Shown here: in pieces, positions 38,846 through 52,600 of the stretch
Position numbering within the stretch: the first letter of the stretch is position 1
How the letters are laid out: each line of letters starts with the position of its first letter
DNA from: Salminus brasiliensis
Taxonomy: Eukaryota > Chordata > Actinopteri > Characiformes > Bryconidae
Assembly (NCBI RefSeq): GCF_030463535.1
Contig: NC_132878.1
Location: 25,829,925-25,893,924 of the forward strand
DNA: 64,000 nucleotides
Reading direction: 5' to 3'
The notes under the pieces: model-generated
Told to the model about the DNA's origin: nothing
Databases searched by the model: none
Seen by the model: only the letters and a program-made list of their open reading frames with translations
Program-made: the position numbers and the translations under genes

Positions 38846-40009
38846 AGAGGGTTTTGAACATCCTCACACGCACATCACCCACGCCGTCTCCTCACACTCA
38901 ATTTGTATTTCTATTGCTAGAATATTTCAAACGTTTACATGTTGACCACTGTGGTTCTTGGTCGCTAGGTTTGTTGTGTTGTTGTATCACCGTGTGCGAC
39001 AGACAAAAATAACATCTGGAAGACGTTGACATGACCCAGCAGTGTATCCTAACCCGTTCCGTTTTTCTTTGTGCTGATCGATAGTGCCAAAACGTGTTTT
39101 TGTGTATTTTTTTTTTCTCGAGGTTTCTCTGTTTTATTTTCCATTCCTCTTCAACGAACATAACTTACAGATTTCAACTCAAAAGAACACCTTTCACATT
39201 CAAAGCATTTGATTTAGACAATAGGCAACAACAAAAAACAAGCGCTTGTGTGTCAGTAAATTACAGACACAAGTACACACTCTCTCTATTTCACACACAT
39301 ACACACACTCACAAACATACTGAAGGGAATGCAGTAGGGGAGACAGCAGGGTTGGGGGGTAAGGTTTGGGGTTCTGGGGGCTGGGTTGGGATGCTGGAAT
39401 CTGTCACACACTCCTTCAAATCTCCCTCAAATGAAAGAAACAAAAAATTACAAAAAATGAACACACATTAAAAAAGTACAGCTCATCTTCTTCTTTTGTA
39501 CAAACAGTCAAATAATAATAATAATAATAACAGCAACAAACAAACTAATTAAAAAAAATACAACAAGAGCAACAAGAAAAACAGCACTATCTGTCAAAGG
39601 TTTCCAATGTTTTAAAAACAGGTTGCTTGGTTTCAGTTTTGCATCCAGGAGGTTCGGACTGTGTGTGTGTGTGCGTATGTGTGTGTGTGTGTATGCATGT
39701 GTGTGTTGGGATGGGAACCTAATGCTCAGTAAAGTGCATTCGATGCCACGGCGGACGACGAGAAAACAGAAAGGGAGGAAATGGCTGTCAGGAGATTAAA
39801 AAACGGGCGCTAATGTGGCGTCGGGCCTTTCGTACACTGACACGTACCGCTACATGAGTTTAAAACAGCCTCCACCTACAGACACGGAACACTGAAATAA
39901 CATTCTGTTATCATTTTATGTAAAAATGCAAATACATTCATAAATTACATCTGGGGTTAGGAGAATCAAACCACGAGAGAAGTAGCAGTATCTTAAACCG
40001 AGTAACAAA

Positions 40010-40560
40010 GGGCTGAATTGAATGCAATGTAACACAATTGCGGTGTAACGTCATGTAACACCGTCTAACTCAACACTGGATAATCAAACAGTGCGTAAAG
40101 TAATGCTGTTATGCTGTATTTAAGTATGCTATAGAATGTAACGCTTTATCTTAACGCAACAGTGTAGAGCGCAATTCTGTGTAACGTTACACTGCGTAAT
40201 GCAATGCTCTGTGACGTTACACGGTACAATGCATTACTGTATACGCATGGTATAATGTTATGCTGCATACATAGTATAATGTTACATGGCGTAATGTTAC
40301 ACTGTACAAAGTAATGCATAGCGTAACACTGTGTAACGTAAGATCGAATACCTTAATGCTGTGCAACATTATGCTGCATGTTACTCTGTGTAGTTATGCT
40401 GCTATAATGCAGCACTTTATTGTGTAACGCTGTATAACCCAAAGCTGTGTAACATGTAACATTATGCTGTGTAACGTTATGCTGTATAGTGTAACACTGT
40501 ACAACATACAGCAGCATCACATAACACTAGAACACTGCGCTGTATAACATTACGCAACAG
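40010..40560. repeat. Degenerate TGTGTAACGTTA-type repeat field
   Basis: Some 550 bp dominated by variants of TGTGTAACGTTACACTG and GTAATGCTGTG. The core TGTAACGTTACA is palindromic. Spacing is irregular, roughly 12-20 bp. Confidence 0.7.
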
Positions 40561-40824
40561 ACGTTTGTATGCATGGGCATCTTCCCTGCGAATGGCAGAC
40601 CACCACATTACTGTCCCCACACTGTAAAATATGCAGAATTGAGCAAATGAACACCTTTTCTTTCAAATCCATCACATCAAAAACTTCTAAATTGGATCAA
40701 TGAAGATGAATCACTTAAAGCAAGTCATTAATCGTCATTGATCTGCTTCACACCTTTCGGCTGTGATGTTTTCTTTTCTTCTTTTTTGTTGATCCAACAT
40801 TTATTTTTTTCCAGTGCGGTTCCA

Positions 40825-40838
40825 GTTGCTATGGTTAC
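40825..40838 (-). promoter_or_regulatory. Candidate RFX X-box
   Basis: The minus strand reads GTAACCATAGCAAC, a full match to GTNRCC-N2-RGYAAC. A single 14-bp match in 64 kb can be fortuitous. Confidence 0.25.
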
Positions 40839-43534
40839 AGTACAGTTTTTAAAGGCATACAAGCTCTTTCCATTTCTGTCAGAAAAGAATAAGAAGCATA
40901 AGAATAAAAATGAAGCTTGAACGGAAAGAAAAAGTGTTTCGATCTGTGCCACATGCAAAACTGTGTCTCAGAATGATTCCAGACAGTCAACTTAACATTA
41001 GTTTGTGTATATTTTTTATAGTGTTTTCTTTTTTTTTCAATGTTAGTTTTGATTCCCCGCCCCCCAATAATTCACTTGGATATCATGCAATAGAGACGTG
41101 CAAAAAAGATAAACATCTAACTCCACAAAACACACTTTCATAAATGGGACATGTTATGAATGCTTAATAACGCGTTTTACGACATGATTATAACATGTTT
41201 ACGCCTACTCCATGCCGACCTACAGAGAGAATATGAAGGAAGAGCTGCGTGGAAGCCACAAGTCAAACAAATGCACAGGATGCTTTTTCGACCGAGTGTA
41301 TAAAAAACCATGTTTATGCATAAAAGAACTATTATTATTATTCTCTATGCAACTATGGAGTTAAAAACAACACTGACATTGCTCTTTGTTCATGTTTTAT
41401 CATGTTTTGTTTAGTTATTTTTTTTACCCTTTTGATTATCTTTTTGTTTGAACTAAAAGGTATTGATTGATTGGCACTTGATCGATGCGTCTAAAGTTAT
41501 CGATATCTAAAATGCTTGATCACACGTCTACATGTCGAGAAGCTGCATGGCTCTAATCTGGCACAGGTTGACTATGTTATTAGTATCGATACACCTCGTT
41601 TGTGCTCCTGCCAAAAACGAGCATAACTCTAATGAACAGATCAGACATCTTTTCAACTAAAATATTTCTCGTATATTTCACTTATCAAATAGCAGCATTT
41701 TTTTATTTTTTAACTTACAGTATTACAAAAAAGTACATGTAAACCTATTCATTCAAAATCGTATTAAATCCAAGGGTTCATACAACGGACATAACAAAAA
41801 CACAAAAAACTGGACAACATGCTACAATATTGCTTCCAATATTTCTTTACATTTTCTTTATGTAGATCTAAAATCATCAGTGACGTTGATGTGGACACCA
41901 GCACTCCAATTAGAGCATTTCTAATGCACGAACAAATGGCGAAAGCTAATCTTAATCTGGCTCGATTGGCACTGTCGTCATACACACGAGTATAACGGAG
42001 TTCACACACTGAAACCCACGGCGCAAGACAACTGCATTGAGACTACAAACTAGAGAACGACACTTAAGTTCCACGAAGACCATGGGACAGGACGGAATCC
42101 ACAGTTTTCATTAAAAAAGGGAAGGGGGTGGGGGGGGGGGGGGTGGGAGGGGGGAGAAAGAAAAACTGACCTCAGACCGTTCTCCTAGAGCGAGAGGAGA
42201 AAGTGAGCACAGGATGCAAACGACACCAACGTCATCATTTGAGCTTGAGGTTTGTCCCTTTTTCCCCCCCCAGAGTTCTTCGCTCTGGTACTTAGCTCCC
42301 GGCTCTGACGGATGTCCAGGCCCTCTCTCGGAGCGCGATGACAACAGAAAGTCTTTGACACTGATCTGAGTCCAGTTTAGAGGTTTTCTCGAATAGCGGT
42401 TATGAAGGTCAGGGTTTGGGTAGGGCTAACTGATCCTAGATCAGCCGTGAAAAAAGGCCAACATCTACCGGGAGATGGTGTTAGGTAGAGATACGGGAGT
42501 TTAGAGTTCACAGACAGGATGTGGGCTTGTGGATCGGCGGCACAGTCTAATGGCATAGTGCTTGCGGTGTCGGGCTCCAACAGTCGTCCACTGCCCCGGG
42601 GACTGGGGCGGAACGTCTGAACACCAGTGTAGCCCCAGAAAGAGCAAATCAGCTGCCAACATTAACCAGAGAGTGGAGGAGGAGTGCAGAGGAGCGAGGA
42701 GGGAAGACGAAAGGAGAGGAGAGGAGACAAGCAGCGAGAAGAAAAGCATTCAAACGGTGGAGAAGGAAAAAGAGGGAGGCGAGTGCATAGAGACATAGAG
42801 AGGGCAGAAAAGAGACAGAACGCAGGAGGAAAGGAGGTCACCAATAAAGAGAGAGCTAAGAGGTAGTGAAAATAGAAAGAAGACAGCAGAGAGGTACAGA
42901 GAGAGAGAGAGAGGAGAGTGAGACCTCTCTATCAGTTCCGAGTGGCCAATGCGATCTTGATTTTCCCTAACTTCCTTTCTACCATGTTGAATTTCCCTTT
43001 CTACCAATAAAATGCACAGCGGCGATGCAGGGCTCAAACTGCTGCAGCAGTCGTGCTGTGCTTGTGCTTCTGAAATTGCATACGCGCTTTCATCTCCAAT
43101 CTCAAAAATGAATTATTTAGCCCGAAACCGATAGAGTACAGTAATTGCTCTTCGCTCGGCAACAAGGAGTCATGGAAAGGATGAATATCGTAAAACAGTT
43201 TGTTGATAAACTGCCTGTCAAAAGCGCCATGCAAGAAAGATGGGGATATGATTTCTTATGGCAATCTTTATCTCAATTATGCAATGCACATAAATGGATC
43301 TTTCTCTGACTCTCTCTCTGTCTCTTGCTCCCTCTCCTTTCCTCTCTCCCCCTATGTTTCTGTCACCCCGCTCCCCCTCCCGTTGCAAAGCAGATTAGGG
43401 TCTGGGAATTGGAGGCAGTTGATGAATGTCTTTGTGCATGTGTATTTAGGTCAGTAGGAGATTGGGCATTGCTGTACGGTTATATATAGAAGACCACGGT
43501 TCAGGATGGAGATCTGCTAATTAATGATGGGTCT

Positions 43535-44245
43535 GAATGCCGAGCGGTTGGACAGTGACCCCAAAAATCTCTCGTACTGGGAGGCAGAACCATCTCAGGC
43601 CACTTTACCATGGTACCGTGGCAGAAACCGTGGCATTTCACAGTTGGTTGGCAGAACCATGGCTCCATGGACGAACCCTCTAAGACAACAGGTCCGTGAC
43701 AGAACTGTCAGAGCTCAGAACCATAGCTCAGTGACAAAACTGGTTCTGTTCAGGATCCCATGGCTGAATCGTCTGACCCTGGTTCTACAGAAAAATCAGA
43801 TCAGGATTCCATAGTTGAACCGAGTCTAAGAACACGGTTCCATAGCAGAAGGTTTTCAGACCATGGCCCATGATGGAACCGTCTGACCACAGTTCCACAG
43901 AAGAACCATTTCAGACCATGGTATCAAGACAGAGCTGTCAGAGACCAGGATTCCTTGGCTGAATGATCTATGACCACGGTTCCACACCAGAACTGTTTCA
44001 GATCACGGTTCCATGGCAGAAGTGTCTCAGTTCAGGGTTCTGAGGTTGAACCGTCTCACCACAGCTAAACAGTTTTAGACCGGGATTCCATTGCTGAACC
44101 GTCTTAAGACCTTAGCAGTACTGTTTCAGACCAACGGTTTCACAGCAGTACCGTTTCAGACCATGCTTCCATTGTGAAATTGTCTGTGGCACCACAGAAG
44201 AACTGTCTAAGAAGAAGTACAGTTCCATGGTGGAGCCACATCAAC
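43535..44245. repeat. Degenerate minisatellite, about 30-35 bp unit
   Basis: Repeated CAGAACCGTCTCAGACCA and ACGGTTCCATGG segments, heavily diverged, about 20 units. The unit has no fixed frame. Confidence 0.8.
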
Positions 44246-46607
44246 AAGTGAACCGGATCAGCCCCTGCCACCACGGTGTCTTTGTGCTCACTCTGGTTCT
44301 TTGCTTAGCCCTGCCGTGCTGTGTTAACAAACGGTGTAATATGTACAGTACATTCCAGAGTTTATGATGGCATCGGCCGCTCAATTCACAGTGTGGTTTA
44401 AAAGAGATCGCCTTATTTATTTATTTATTTATTTTGTTCTGTACAAGAGTCCCTGCGCGTTCTATATCTCATATCTCCCAAGCTGGACTAAAATAAAATG
44501 CAGTTAGCAGCAGAAACATCGATCCTGTATGTGCAACTGTTCTCAAAAAAAAAAAAGCTATTTATTACTCTGCCATGCTGTTTTTCAGAGAACGCATCCT
44601 ACAACACTATGGACGGTGAGACGATTGCGGGCGGGGAGGGGGTGTAGCGTCATGGCAGCGTTTGGGCTAAACGCTCTGCAGAGTGCCCAAAACAGGGAGA
44701 CCTGCGCAGGAAAGGCTAAAGCCTGCAATGTGCAGTTTCTCAGAGAAGGATGGCCTCTGTTCGACTCGGTGATACACAGGTCTACACCGGGCCAGATAGC
44801 TCACACCAGCATCGGTGTGGATAACAGCTTATTATTGTTATTATTGTTATGAAGGCTGTGTCGCATTGTATACGCTCTCTTCCTCCTACTGCCAGACCTC
44901 TGCAGACAGCCTGACATCAAGAACACTTCGCTCAGCAGTGAACTAACTAGGCAACAACCAGAACGCAACCGAGGGCTTCATTAAACTGCATACAAACTGG
45001 AAATCTGTTTTCTTTCCATTCTGTCCAAACATGAGGTATATCAGCTTGAGCTCAGTTCGTACAAAAAAGAAACGTAAAAACCGAAAAGGAAAAACCCACA
45101 GTTTTCAATCACCAGTATTTAACACCTACAAGTGATTAGTGTGGTGTCACACTGTAGGTGTTGGTTTAATAAGGGTGATGTTACTGTGCCTAGCTGTCAC
45201 CTGAAGCCTCCAGTCACAAGAAGAAGAGCAGTTTAGAGGTGTGACCTGCGTCCAATCAGGTCTACTCACTTTTCAAGTGCAAGATTTGAAAGTCTTAGAT
45301 CAACCGACTGATTCAGTGCCGTGTCAGTTATCTCACATAAGAGATTAGTGGGTGTTCGAATAGCGAGAAAGAGTCTAATGCGTCTAATGTCTCTAATGTG
45401 TGGCTCGTTTGCTCCGAAATGGCATTATGACCAAATCACAAAATTGCTTTCAATTGATAATTTGGGGTACAGAACCCCAAAATGCTAAAATCTATAGGTA
45501 AGAACATGGAATTTCTCAAATCTTCGATGTTTGATCACAAGTGAATTTCTCATAGCACCAAAGAGGGATCCATTAACTAAACTGCACTTGCAAGGTGTGT
45601 GTTTGTGTGTATGTATACATTCCCGTACTCTCAAACAGAGCGCCTGACCTTTGACAGCGGTCGTCTGTCTGCCTTTCTGCGACTGAGTTTAGCTGTTGAT
45701 GCTAAACGGAGACTCGGTTTGATCCTCTCTTCACATATAAAAAATATCAAGATTAGTAAGTCTTTATACATTCAGGTCAACCTGGAATCACAGGTTTAAG
45801 TAATATCTAAAAGCGTCAGGGTGAGGTCATATGGAACCAACCATGGTAGAGAAAAATCAGAGCTGTCCGATTAACAGAAGAAAGCCGGTAATGTTGATCT
45901 GAAGCGGCTAGCGAGCGTGTCTGTTCATGCCCCGTTTGACATAAGCTGGCGAGAACAGGAGGCAACGAAATGTTTCAAAGGTTCTGCTTAGCTTCCGCTC
46001 ATATGGATAACCCAACCAGACTGCCAGACTGCTTCAAACACAGGCCGAAAACACCTATACTGTATGTTATCTGTAAAGAGTGGTATCGCTTATTTTGAGC
46101 TGACCCGAAGAAGGGGTCACTAGGTAAACCCATCTCCCGGGTTGAGGCCTCAGTCAAGTAGTTCACCTAATTTGTACAAGCTCTGCCAATGACAGAAAAA
46201 CAAAACTGAACCTATCTGGCCCCTGGCTGTGAGAGAGAGAGGAGGTAAGATCTAAGACTCCTCTTTCTCGGAGTGCCACAGGGTTCAGTACTCAGACCCT
46301 CACAATTCACACCACTTGACACAAGTTAAAAAAAAATAAAACAGCAGAATTTCAGTCACAAATTCATATTCACAGATCACACGCTTCTTTCCCCACACAC
46401 TTTCCTCACAACCGTTCAAATTTCTTTATTATTAATTTTTTTTTTCTCGCCTCTGAAATTTGAACTTGTTCTTGGTTGCCTTTGTCAGTACCACCCTCTT
46501 CCCTGCCTTTTTTCTTCTGATCGTCCGTTTGTCCATTCTCTCTTTCTTCCTTTTTTTACGTGTCCTTTTCCTTCCTGTTCCCCTCCCCCCCCATTCCGTT
46601 TCTGTCT

Positions 46608-47627
46608 CTAGCCCACTTTCTGCGGGTTTGTGGCGCGGACGCCTTGCTCGTATGTGATCCGCTGGCTGATGAGATACTGGGCAGCCTGCGTTGCTGCAGG
46701 AGACCCTGTGATGGTGACTTTACGGTTGCGCGTACCGGGGATGAACTCGCCCTTTTTGGAGATTTGAATGCGTGCCCCTGTCAGCTCCTGGTACTCCACC
46801 AGAGTCTTCCCGCCTTTCCCCAAGATGGCACCCACCAGGTTCTCGGGCACAGCAATCTCCACCACCTCCTTGCCACCCTCGCCGAGCTTCTCTGTCCCTA
46901 GCAGCGAGGATGCCACCAGTGGGGATGATGGGTTTAGGTAGCCGTTGGAGGCCCCTGTTGCGGCCGCTAGAGAGCCCAAGGAGAAGCCCCCTAGGCTTGG
47001 TGCGGCAGGATGACCTGCCCCTCCTGAAGCCTCGCTGGCGTAAGAGGCCAGCAAGTTAGCTGCAGCGGCAGCTGCAGGGTTAGCACTGGCGGCGACTGCG
47101 GCTAACACACCGGATGCAGCTGCCGGATTCAGGCCGAGGCCCAGCGTGTTGGTGTTGTAGCCGTAGCTGGCTAGAGTGTTCAGAGCTGACGTGATGGCCA
47201 GCAGGTCATTTCCGGAGAAGCTGGACATGGCCGCAGGGAAGCCACCCATGCCAGCCAGACTTGCTTGACCCAACAGAGTGGAGGCTGTGGCGGCAGCGGC
47301 GGCATTGGGTAAGACCTCGGTGCTGTTAGCGTAAGGAGAGCCGGTGGGGTTGGAGTTAGCCACGGGGCCTGTGACGTTAGAGTAACTGATGTTCAGGCAA
47401 CTGCTGCTCTGTGGGTCCTCCTGGATCTTCTGCACGATAATCTCCACGGCTTTGCGGTTCTGCTCAGGCTCACCGCTGACAGTAACCACACGCTCCTGCA
47501 GGTTGATGCCCTCTGGCTTCTGGGAGAGCTGCACCCATGCACCTGACTGCTCCATCACGGATTTCACTGTGGCTCCACCCTTACCGATAATCAGCCCCGC
47601 TGTACTGTTGGGTACGATTAGCTTAGC
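46608..47627 (-). CDS. nova2: nova2 terminal coding exon (KH2, Ala-rich linker, KH3)
   Basis: A single 1020-nt exon with an acceptor at 47628 (ctctgcag) and a TAG stop at 46608-46610. It carries KH2, the roughly 190-residue Ala/Gly/Ser linker and KH3, the domain that gives the highest-affinity YCAY recognition in this family. There are no frameshifts. The linker has poly-Ala runs (codons GCN) that make this stretch GC-rich compared with its surroundings. Confidence 0.93.
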   Translation of the reverse strand, partial: AKLIVPNSTAGLIIGKGGATVKSVMEQSGAWVQLSQKPEGINLQERVVTVSGEPEQNRKAVEIIVQKIQEDPQSSSCLNISYSNVTGPVANSNPTGSPYANSTEVLPNAAAAATASTLLGQASLAGMGGFPAAMSSFSGNDLLAITSALNTLASYGYNTNTLGLGLNPAAASGVLAAVAASANPAAAAAANLLASYASEASGGAGHPAAPSLGGFSLGSLAAATGASNGYLNPSSPLVASSLLGTEKLGEGGKEVVEIAVPENLVGAILGKGGKTLVEYQELTGARIQISKKGEFIPGTRNRKVTITGSPAATQAAQYLISQRITYEQGVRATNPQKVG

Positions 47628-49602
47628 CTGCAGAGAACAGAGAGTGAAAGAGAGACAAGCGATCAAGAACATCATCCACTCTCATAGCAAAAATGCATCC
47701 TACTCTTACAAGCATTGCTTGATTTTATTCAAACATTTTGTATTTTTCAAACAAACTGCAAAAATAGGGTTATGCCATGATGTCTTTAGGAAACATCTTC
47801 TGAACAATCAGTTACAATGTTTTCTTCACAATGATGCTTCAGGGAGGCCCGTCCCAGATTGTGTATGTGCACTGCCTCCAAAATAGGTCACTGCAGATGG
47901 TAGTTTTGGTCTGTGTGCATATATGTGGCGCGGCCTACACAGACTACTACATCTGTTCTCAGTAGAATGCATCTATAGTAAACAACGCATGTACTGTATG
48001 CTTGTGTGTGTGTTTATATATGAATTGTTGTTCAGTGTATGGTCTAGAACCCCTAATATTGAGTGTGTAGTTACTCGACAGATGACTGAAATTGGGCATT
48101 TTTCAGCATGATTGGCCATAACTGGTGACCGGACGATCAGCCTTGTATAACTTATGCACCGCATGAGGGCACCAGCGGCACAAACCCAGCCACAAATACA
48201 TGCCACTGCTGTGACCGAAATGGCTCCCTATAGACCTTTCTCACTGTCACTGCACGTTGTCACGTTTAGCTTTGAATAGTAGCACTATCGATGTTCTGTC
48301 TGCACCGTTTAACAGGGCGCTTGCCTATCTTCGTCCTCAACCTCTCGCAAAAATCTTCACTGAACATTGAACACTGAGCACAGTCAATAGAGAGCAGTCT
48401 GGAATTGTGCCTCATTCTGGAGGAGAAAATATCCATCAGATTTAATTCTTCCCACCAACTCTCCAAGGTAACGTGCAAGTATTTGTCGCTGTACAATGTA
48501 CAGTAAAATGTGTCCTCCGCATTTGTCCCATCCATGGTACTGAACGAGGGGCAGTGAGCACACACACAGCCGGAGCAGTGGGCAGCCACCTCCAGCACCC
48601 AGGAAGCATTTGGGGGTTAGGTGCCTTGCTGAAGGGCACTTCAGCCATGGATTGATGGAGGAGACCCCCAATTCTTACCTGCCAGTAGGATTCGAACTGG
48701 TGACCTTCCAGGCTCAAGCTGGACTTCTCTAACCATTAGGCCACGACTTCCCGAACTCAGTGTAAACATTAGCAACCTTAGCAAGTTTAGCATGTTTGAT
48801 CATGCTTGGTGTGGCGCAACAGATAACACCACTACCTGCCAGTGAGCTACCACACCATGTCGAAGACTGGGGTTTGATTCCCAGTCTGGGTGACTAGGTG
48901 CTGTGCTACACCAATAAGAGTCTTTGGGCAAGACTCCTAACACTACATTGGCCTACCTCTGTAATACGAGTAACCTTGTAAGTCACTCTGGATAAGAGCG
49001 TCAGCTAAATGCCGTAAATGTAATCACAGAAAAGTCCTGTGTTCACTCTAGTTCAGTTTAACTCTTGTTTTATTGGCCTCCTTTTTAAAAATGACAAATG
49101 ATGAGCAGAGTTTCAGCTGGAACTTCTGAACTTTTAAACCTGATAGTGAAGTTAAGTGTTATGTGTGTTTGATTGAATTTAGGAATGGGCAATAGCATCA
49201 GTCATATTGTTTTCAGAATAATCGGTTAGTAGAAGGTGTCATATCTCAAAAAAAAAAAAAAAAAAAAAGCTTGGAATTGGCCATGAAAATTGAGATCGGT
49301 GTATCTCTAATTTTGGCCACTGTTCATGTACACCAGGCATATGACTGGACAAGTGATCTGTCACTCATTGCGACTTGCAATGACAGCAAACACACAGATT
49401 TCACACTGGCCTTCTCTAACCCCATTGCAGAGGTTTGAATGGGATGGTTCTAAGCAGTAACTGAGTGACAACAGTGAGGTACCTAAAACCCACAAAAGGT
49501 CTACTGTTCACAACTATATATACTCCACCCACACCACAGCCAGGCCTGTGTGTAGGTGTGCAAGTATGTGTGTGGACAAATGTATCTGTGTGTGTTTGTG
49601 TA

Positions 49603-49695
<93 letters not shown>

Positions 49696-52600
49696 AAGTA
49701 GAAGTTTGGTGTGTAAGGTCTCACTGTCCGGTCAGTGCTTATCTCAGCCATTTGTTGATCCTAGGGCTTACTGTGCAGCTGCCCTCTCCGTCTCTCTCTC
49801 TCTTTCTCTCTCTCTCTTGTTTCTGTCCCTCCTCCCTCTCTTTCCCTAGAACAGTCGGTAAAAATAACCCAGCACTCTCACACTTTCCAGGCCCAGCCAG
49901 ACCCTCTCTCTCTGGGGAAGACCCCGAGCCTGTCTCCCACATAACCTGGAGCTCCAGAGAACGTTTCAGTATTCAGCATAACATCATAAAAAAGGAACTA
50001 TAGTATAGACGGCTACTGATCGTGTGGCAGAAGTGAAAAGCAGATACGAACCAGCAGTCTGTAGGTAATGTTGACAACAACCATGAGGATGAGGAAAAAA
50101 GATGATTTCGACAGGCTGGTTCAAGTTATTCTAGAACTGCTGATCTCCTGGGATTTTCAGCCCAACAGTCTCTAGGGTTTACATAGAATGGTACAATAAA
50201 TCCAGTGAGCAGCAGTTCTGCAGATGGAAACACCTTGTTGAAGAGAGAGGTCAGCGGAGAATGGGTCAGCAGTCAGACTGGTTTGAGCTGACAGAATGGC
50301 TACAGTCACTCAGATAATCCCTCTGTGCAACTGTGGTGAACAGATAGGCATCTCAGAATGAACAACAAATGTGCTACGAAAAGAGACACCAGGCTCCACT
50401 TCTGTCAGCCAAGAACAGAAAGCTGAGGATGCAATCATGTCAAAGTGGGCCGGAATCTTACAGGAATGTTTTCCAGCTAGGGCTGGAAAATATCATGTTT
50501 CATCAACGTATGCTTGCACAATAGTTACATTGCAGGACATGCAATGTCATGTAAGGCAATTTTAAATTTGCTGTTTGATGCAAAAAAAACAAACATTTGG
50601 ATTGTTTTAATGACATATCTACCAGAGGCAGATTCTCTGTCCAATATCAATATTGTACCAATCTTGGATACATTGAGTGCATTATTTATATCATGACATG
50701 TTGCATCAGTGACTTCGTTTGAAAATTCCTATTTCTTAATATCGCAATATATAACAGAAAATAAATATTGCAATATAGTGAAAAATAGTATTACAGTATT
50801 AGCAGTGTTCAGTGTGCAGTGCAAGTTTGAGAATGCAGACTTGCTAGAGTGTGTGTGTGTGTGTGTGTGTTTGTGTGTATGTGTGCGAGAGAGACCTGTT
50901 TCACGAGGTCTGGGTCAACAGTAGTCTGGCGCTGGAGGATGCTGGCTGGTGTATGTGTGTGTTTTTGACTCATTTCATGTGCTCAGGGTCAATGGTGGTT
51001 TGAGAAGGCAAACGTGTGTGTGTGTGGGTGTGTGTGGGTGTGTATGCGTGAGTGTGTGTGTGACCTGTTTGACGCGGTCTGGGTTAACAGTAGTCTGGGG
51101 CTGGAGGATGCTGACTGGTTCACTCTTCTGGCTGCTCTGTGGCATCTCGCGTACTTTCTCTGCGATGAAGTTATGAACTCCGTTCAGCGCCTCCACAGTG
51201 CCCTGGATCAAACACACACGCTCCGTCGTACCTATAAAGACACACACAGACATATACATGCTTACATGCTGCATATTAAAAAAACAATGCATACCCACAT
51301 GCACAATTTTTTCCAAAAAGACTTCTATTTAATATTTACACATCTGCTGTAAACACACACACACACACACACACACAGCTCTAGACCCCTTGTTGGCAGC
51401 TGGTGGTGTTCAGCAACACTACTATTGACCTGCCTGGATGCTGTTGCCATGGTTTAAGAACCCTCAATGGCCTCGCCATGGAAACAGGCCTGTTCTCATG
51501 AATCTAGAGCCATTTAGAGTCCATGTGATACAACACTGCGGAAAAGTCTGAATCTCCACAGTTCACAGACTAGACAGTCATATTTAAAGCAATGGTTTTG
51601 CTACTTTACATTTGCGCTTGGGTTCAGAGACTAACGCGTGGGGGTAACCTCAACATAAAAGGGCAGTTTATATATGAATATAAAATAGAAGTTTTAGTGC
51701 ACACTATATGGAAAAACTTATTGGGAACCGGTGCACCTACAGAGTTCTTATGACATCCCATTCTAAATCCGAAAAGCTGCCCCCCCTGCAGCTTTTAACA
51801 GCTTCCACTCTTCTGGGAAGACTTTTTACAAAAATGTGGAGCTTTTGTGAGGTCAAACTGTGATGTTGGATGAGAGGGCCTGGCTTGTAATCTCTGTTAC
51901 AGTTCAGCCCATAGCTGTTCAATGTGGTTGAGGTCAGGGCTCTGTGCAAGCCAGTCAAGTTCATCCACACCAAACTCACCCAACCATATCTTTATGGACC
52001 TGGCTTTATGCACTGAGGCACAGTCATGCTGGAACAGAAAAGGGTCTTCCCCAAATTGTTTCCACAAAACTGGAAGCATACAATTGTCCCAAAATGTCTT
52101 GGTATGCTGAAGCATGACGATATACCTTCACTGGAACTATGGGTCTACCCCTGAGAAACAACCTCATAACATTATCCCTCCTCCACCAAACTCTGGCACA
52201 GTGCAGTCAGGCAGATAACTTTCTCCTGGCATTTGCCAAACCTAGACCATTGTGCATTAGCATTGTGCTTGGTGATGTAAGGCTCGCATAAAGCTGCTCA
52301 GCCATGGAAACCCATGCCATGAAGCTCCCGGCACATAGTTTTTGTGCTGATGTTGATGCCAGAGAAGGTTTAGCACTTGGTTTAGAACAATAGCTGCAGT
52401 TATTGAGTCTTATATGCAACCCCGCTCTGTAACTTTACATAGTCTGCCACTTGATGACTGAAATCTGTGATTTCTAAACAATTCCACTTTTCAATAATAT
52501 GACTCAAACTTGATATCTAGGAGATTAAAATGTCACCAACTGACTTGTTGCAGTGGTGGACTCCTATTACAGAACCATGCTGGGATTCAGTGAGCTCTTT

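Larger units (their letters stand above)
33607..39050. other. Intergenic stretch with SINE-like remnants
   Basis: No coding gene found. SINE-like remnants occur at 34441-34620, 35560-35760, 37620-37870 and 38640-38840. It also holds (AAT)n near 35308-35340, a 17-nt G run at 37323-37339 and (ATT)n at 38174-38203. Whether the nova2 3'UTR reaches here is unknown. Confidence 0.4.
39050..46607 (-). other. nova2: Presumed nova2 3'UTR and downstream DNA
   Basis: The first minus-strand AATAAA after the stop is at 46425-46430 (about 180 nt). A cluster of TAAATAAATAAA lies at 44413-44435. NOVA mRNAs are known for long 3'UTRs, so the transcript may run through several kilobases here. No other gene is recognisable. 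Two degenerate repeat fields (40010-40560 and 43535-44245) lie inside. Confidence 0.35.

Noticed and set aside
42501-43037. Overlapping Ser/Leu-rich and Arg/Glu-rich frames on both strands
   Set aside because: They arise from a purine-rich GAGGA-type stretch; both strands open with low-complexity products.
50896-50950. Cassette exon for nova2 between exons 51231-51065 and 47627-46608
   Set aside because: The donor is kept, but neither nearby AG gives the phase needed after a phase-0 exon, and the would-be acceptor tract is CA-rich. Kept as a duplicated remnant.
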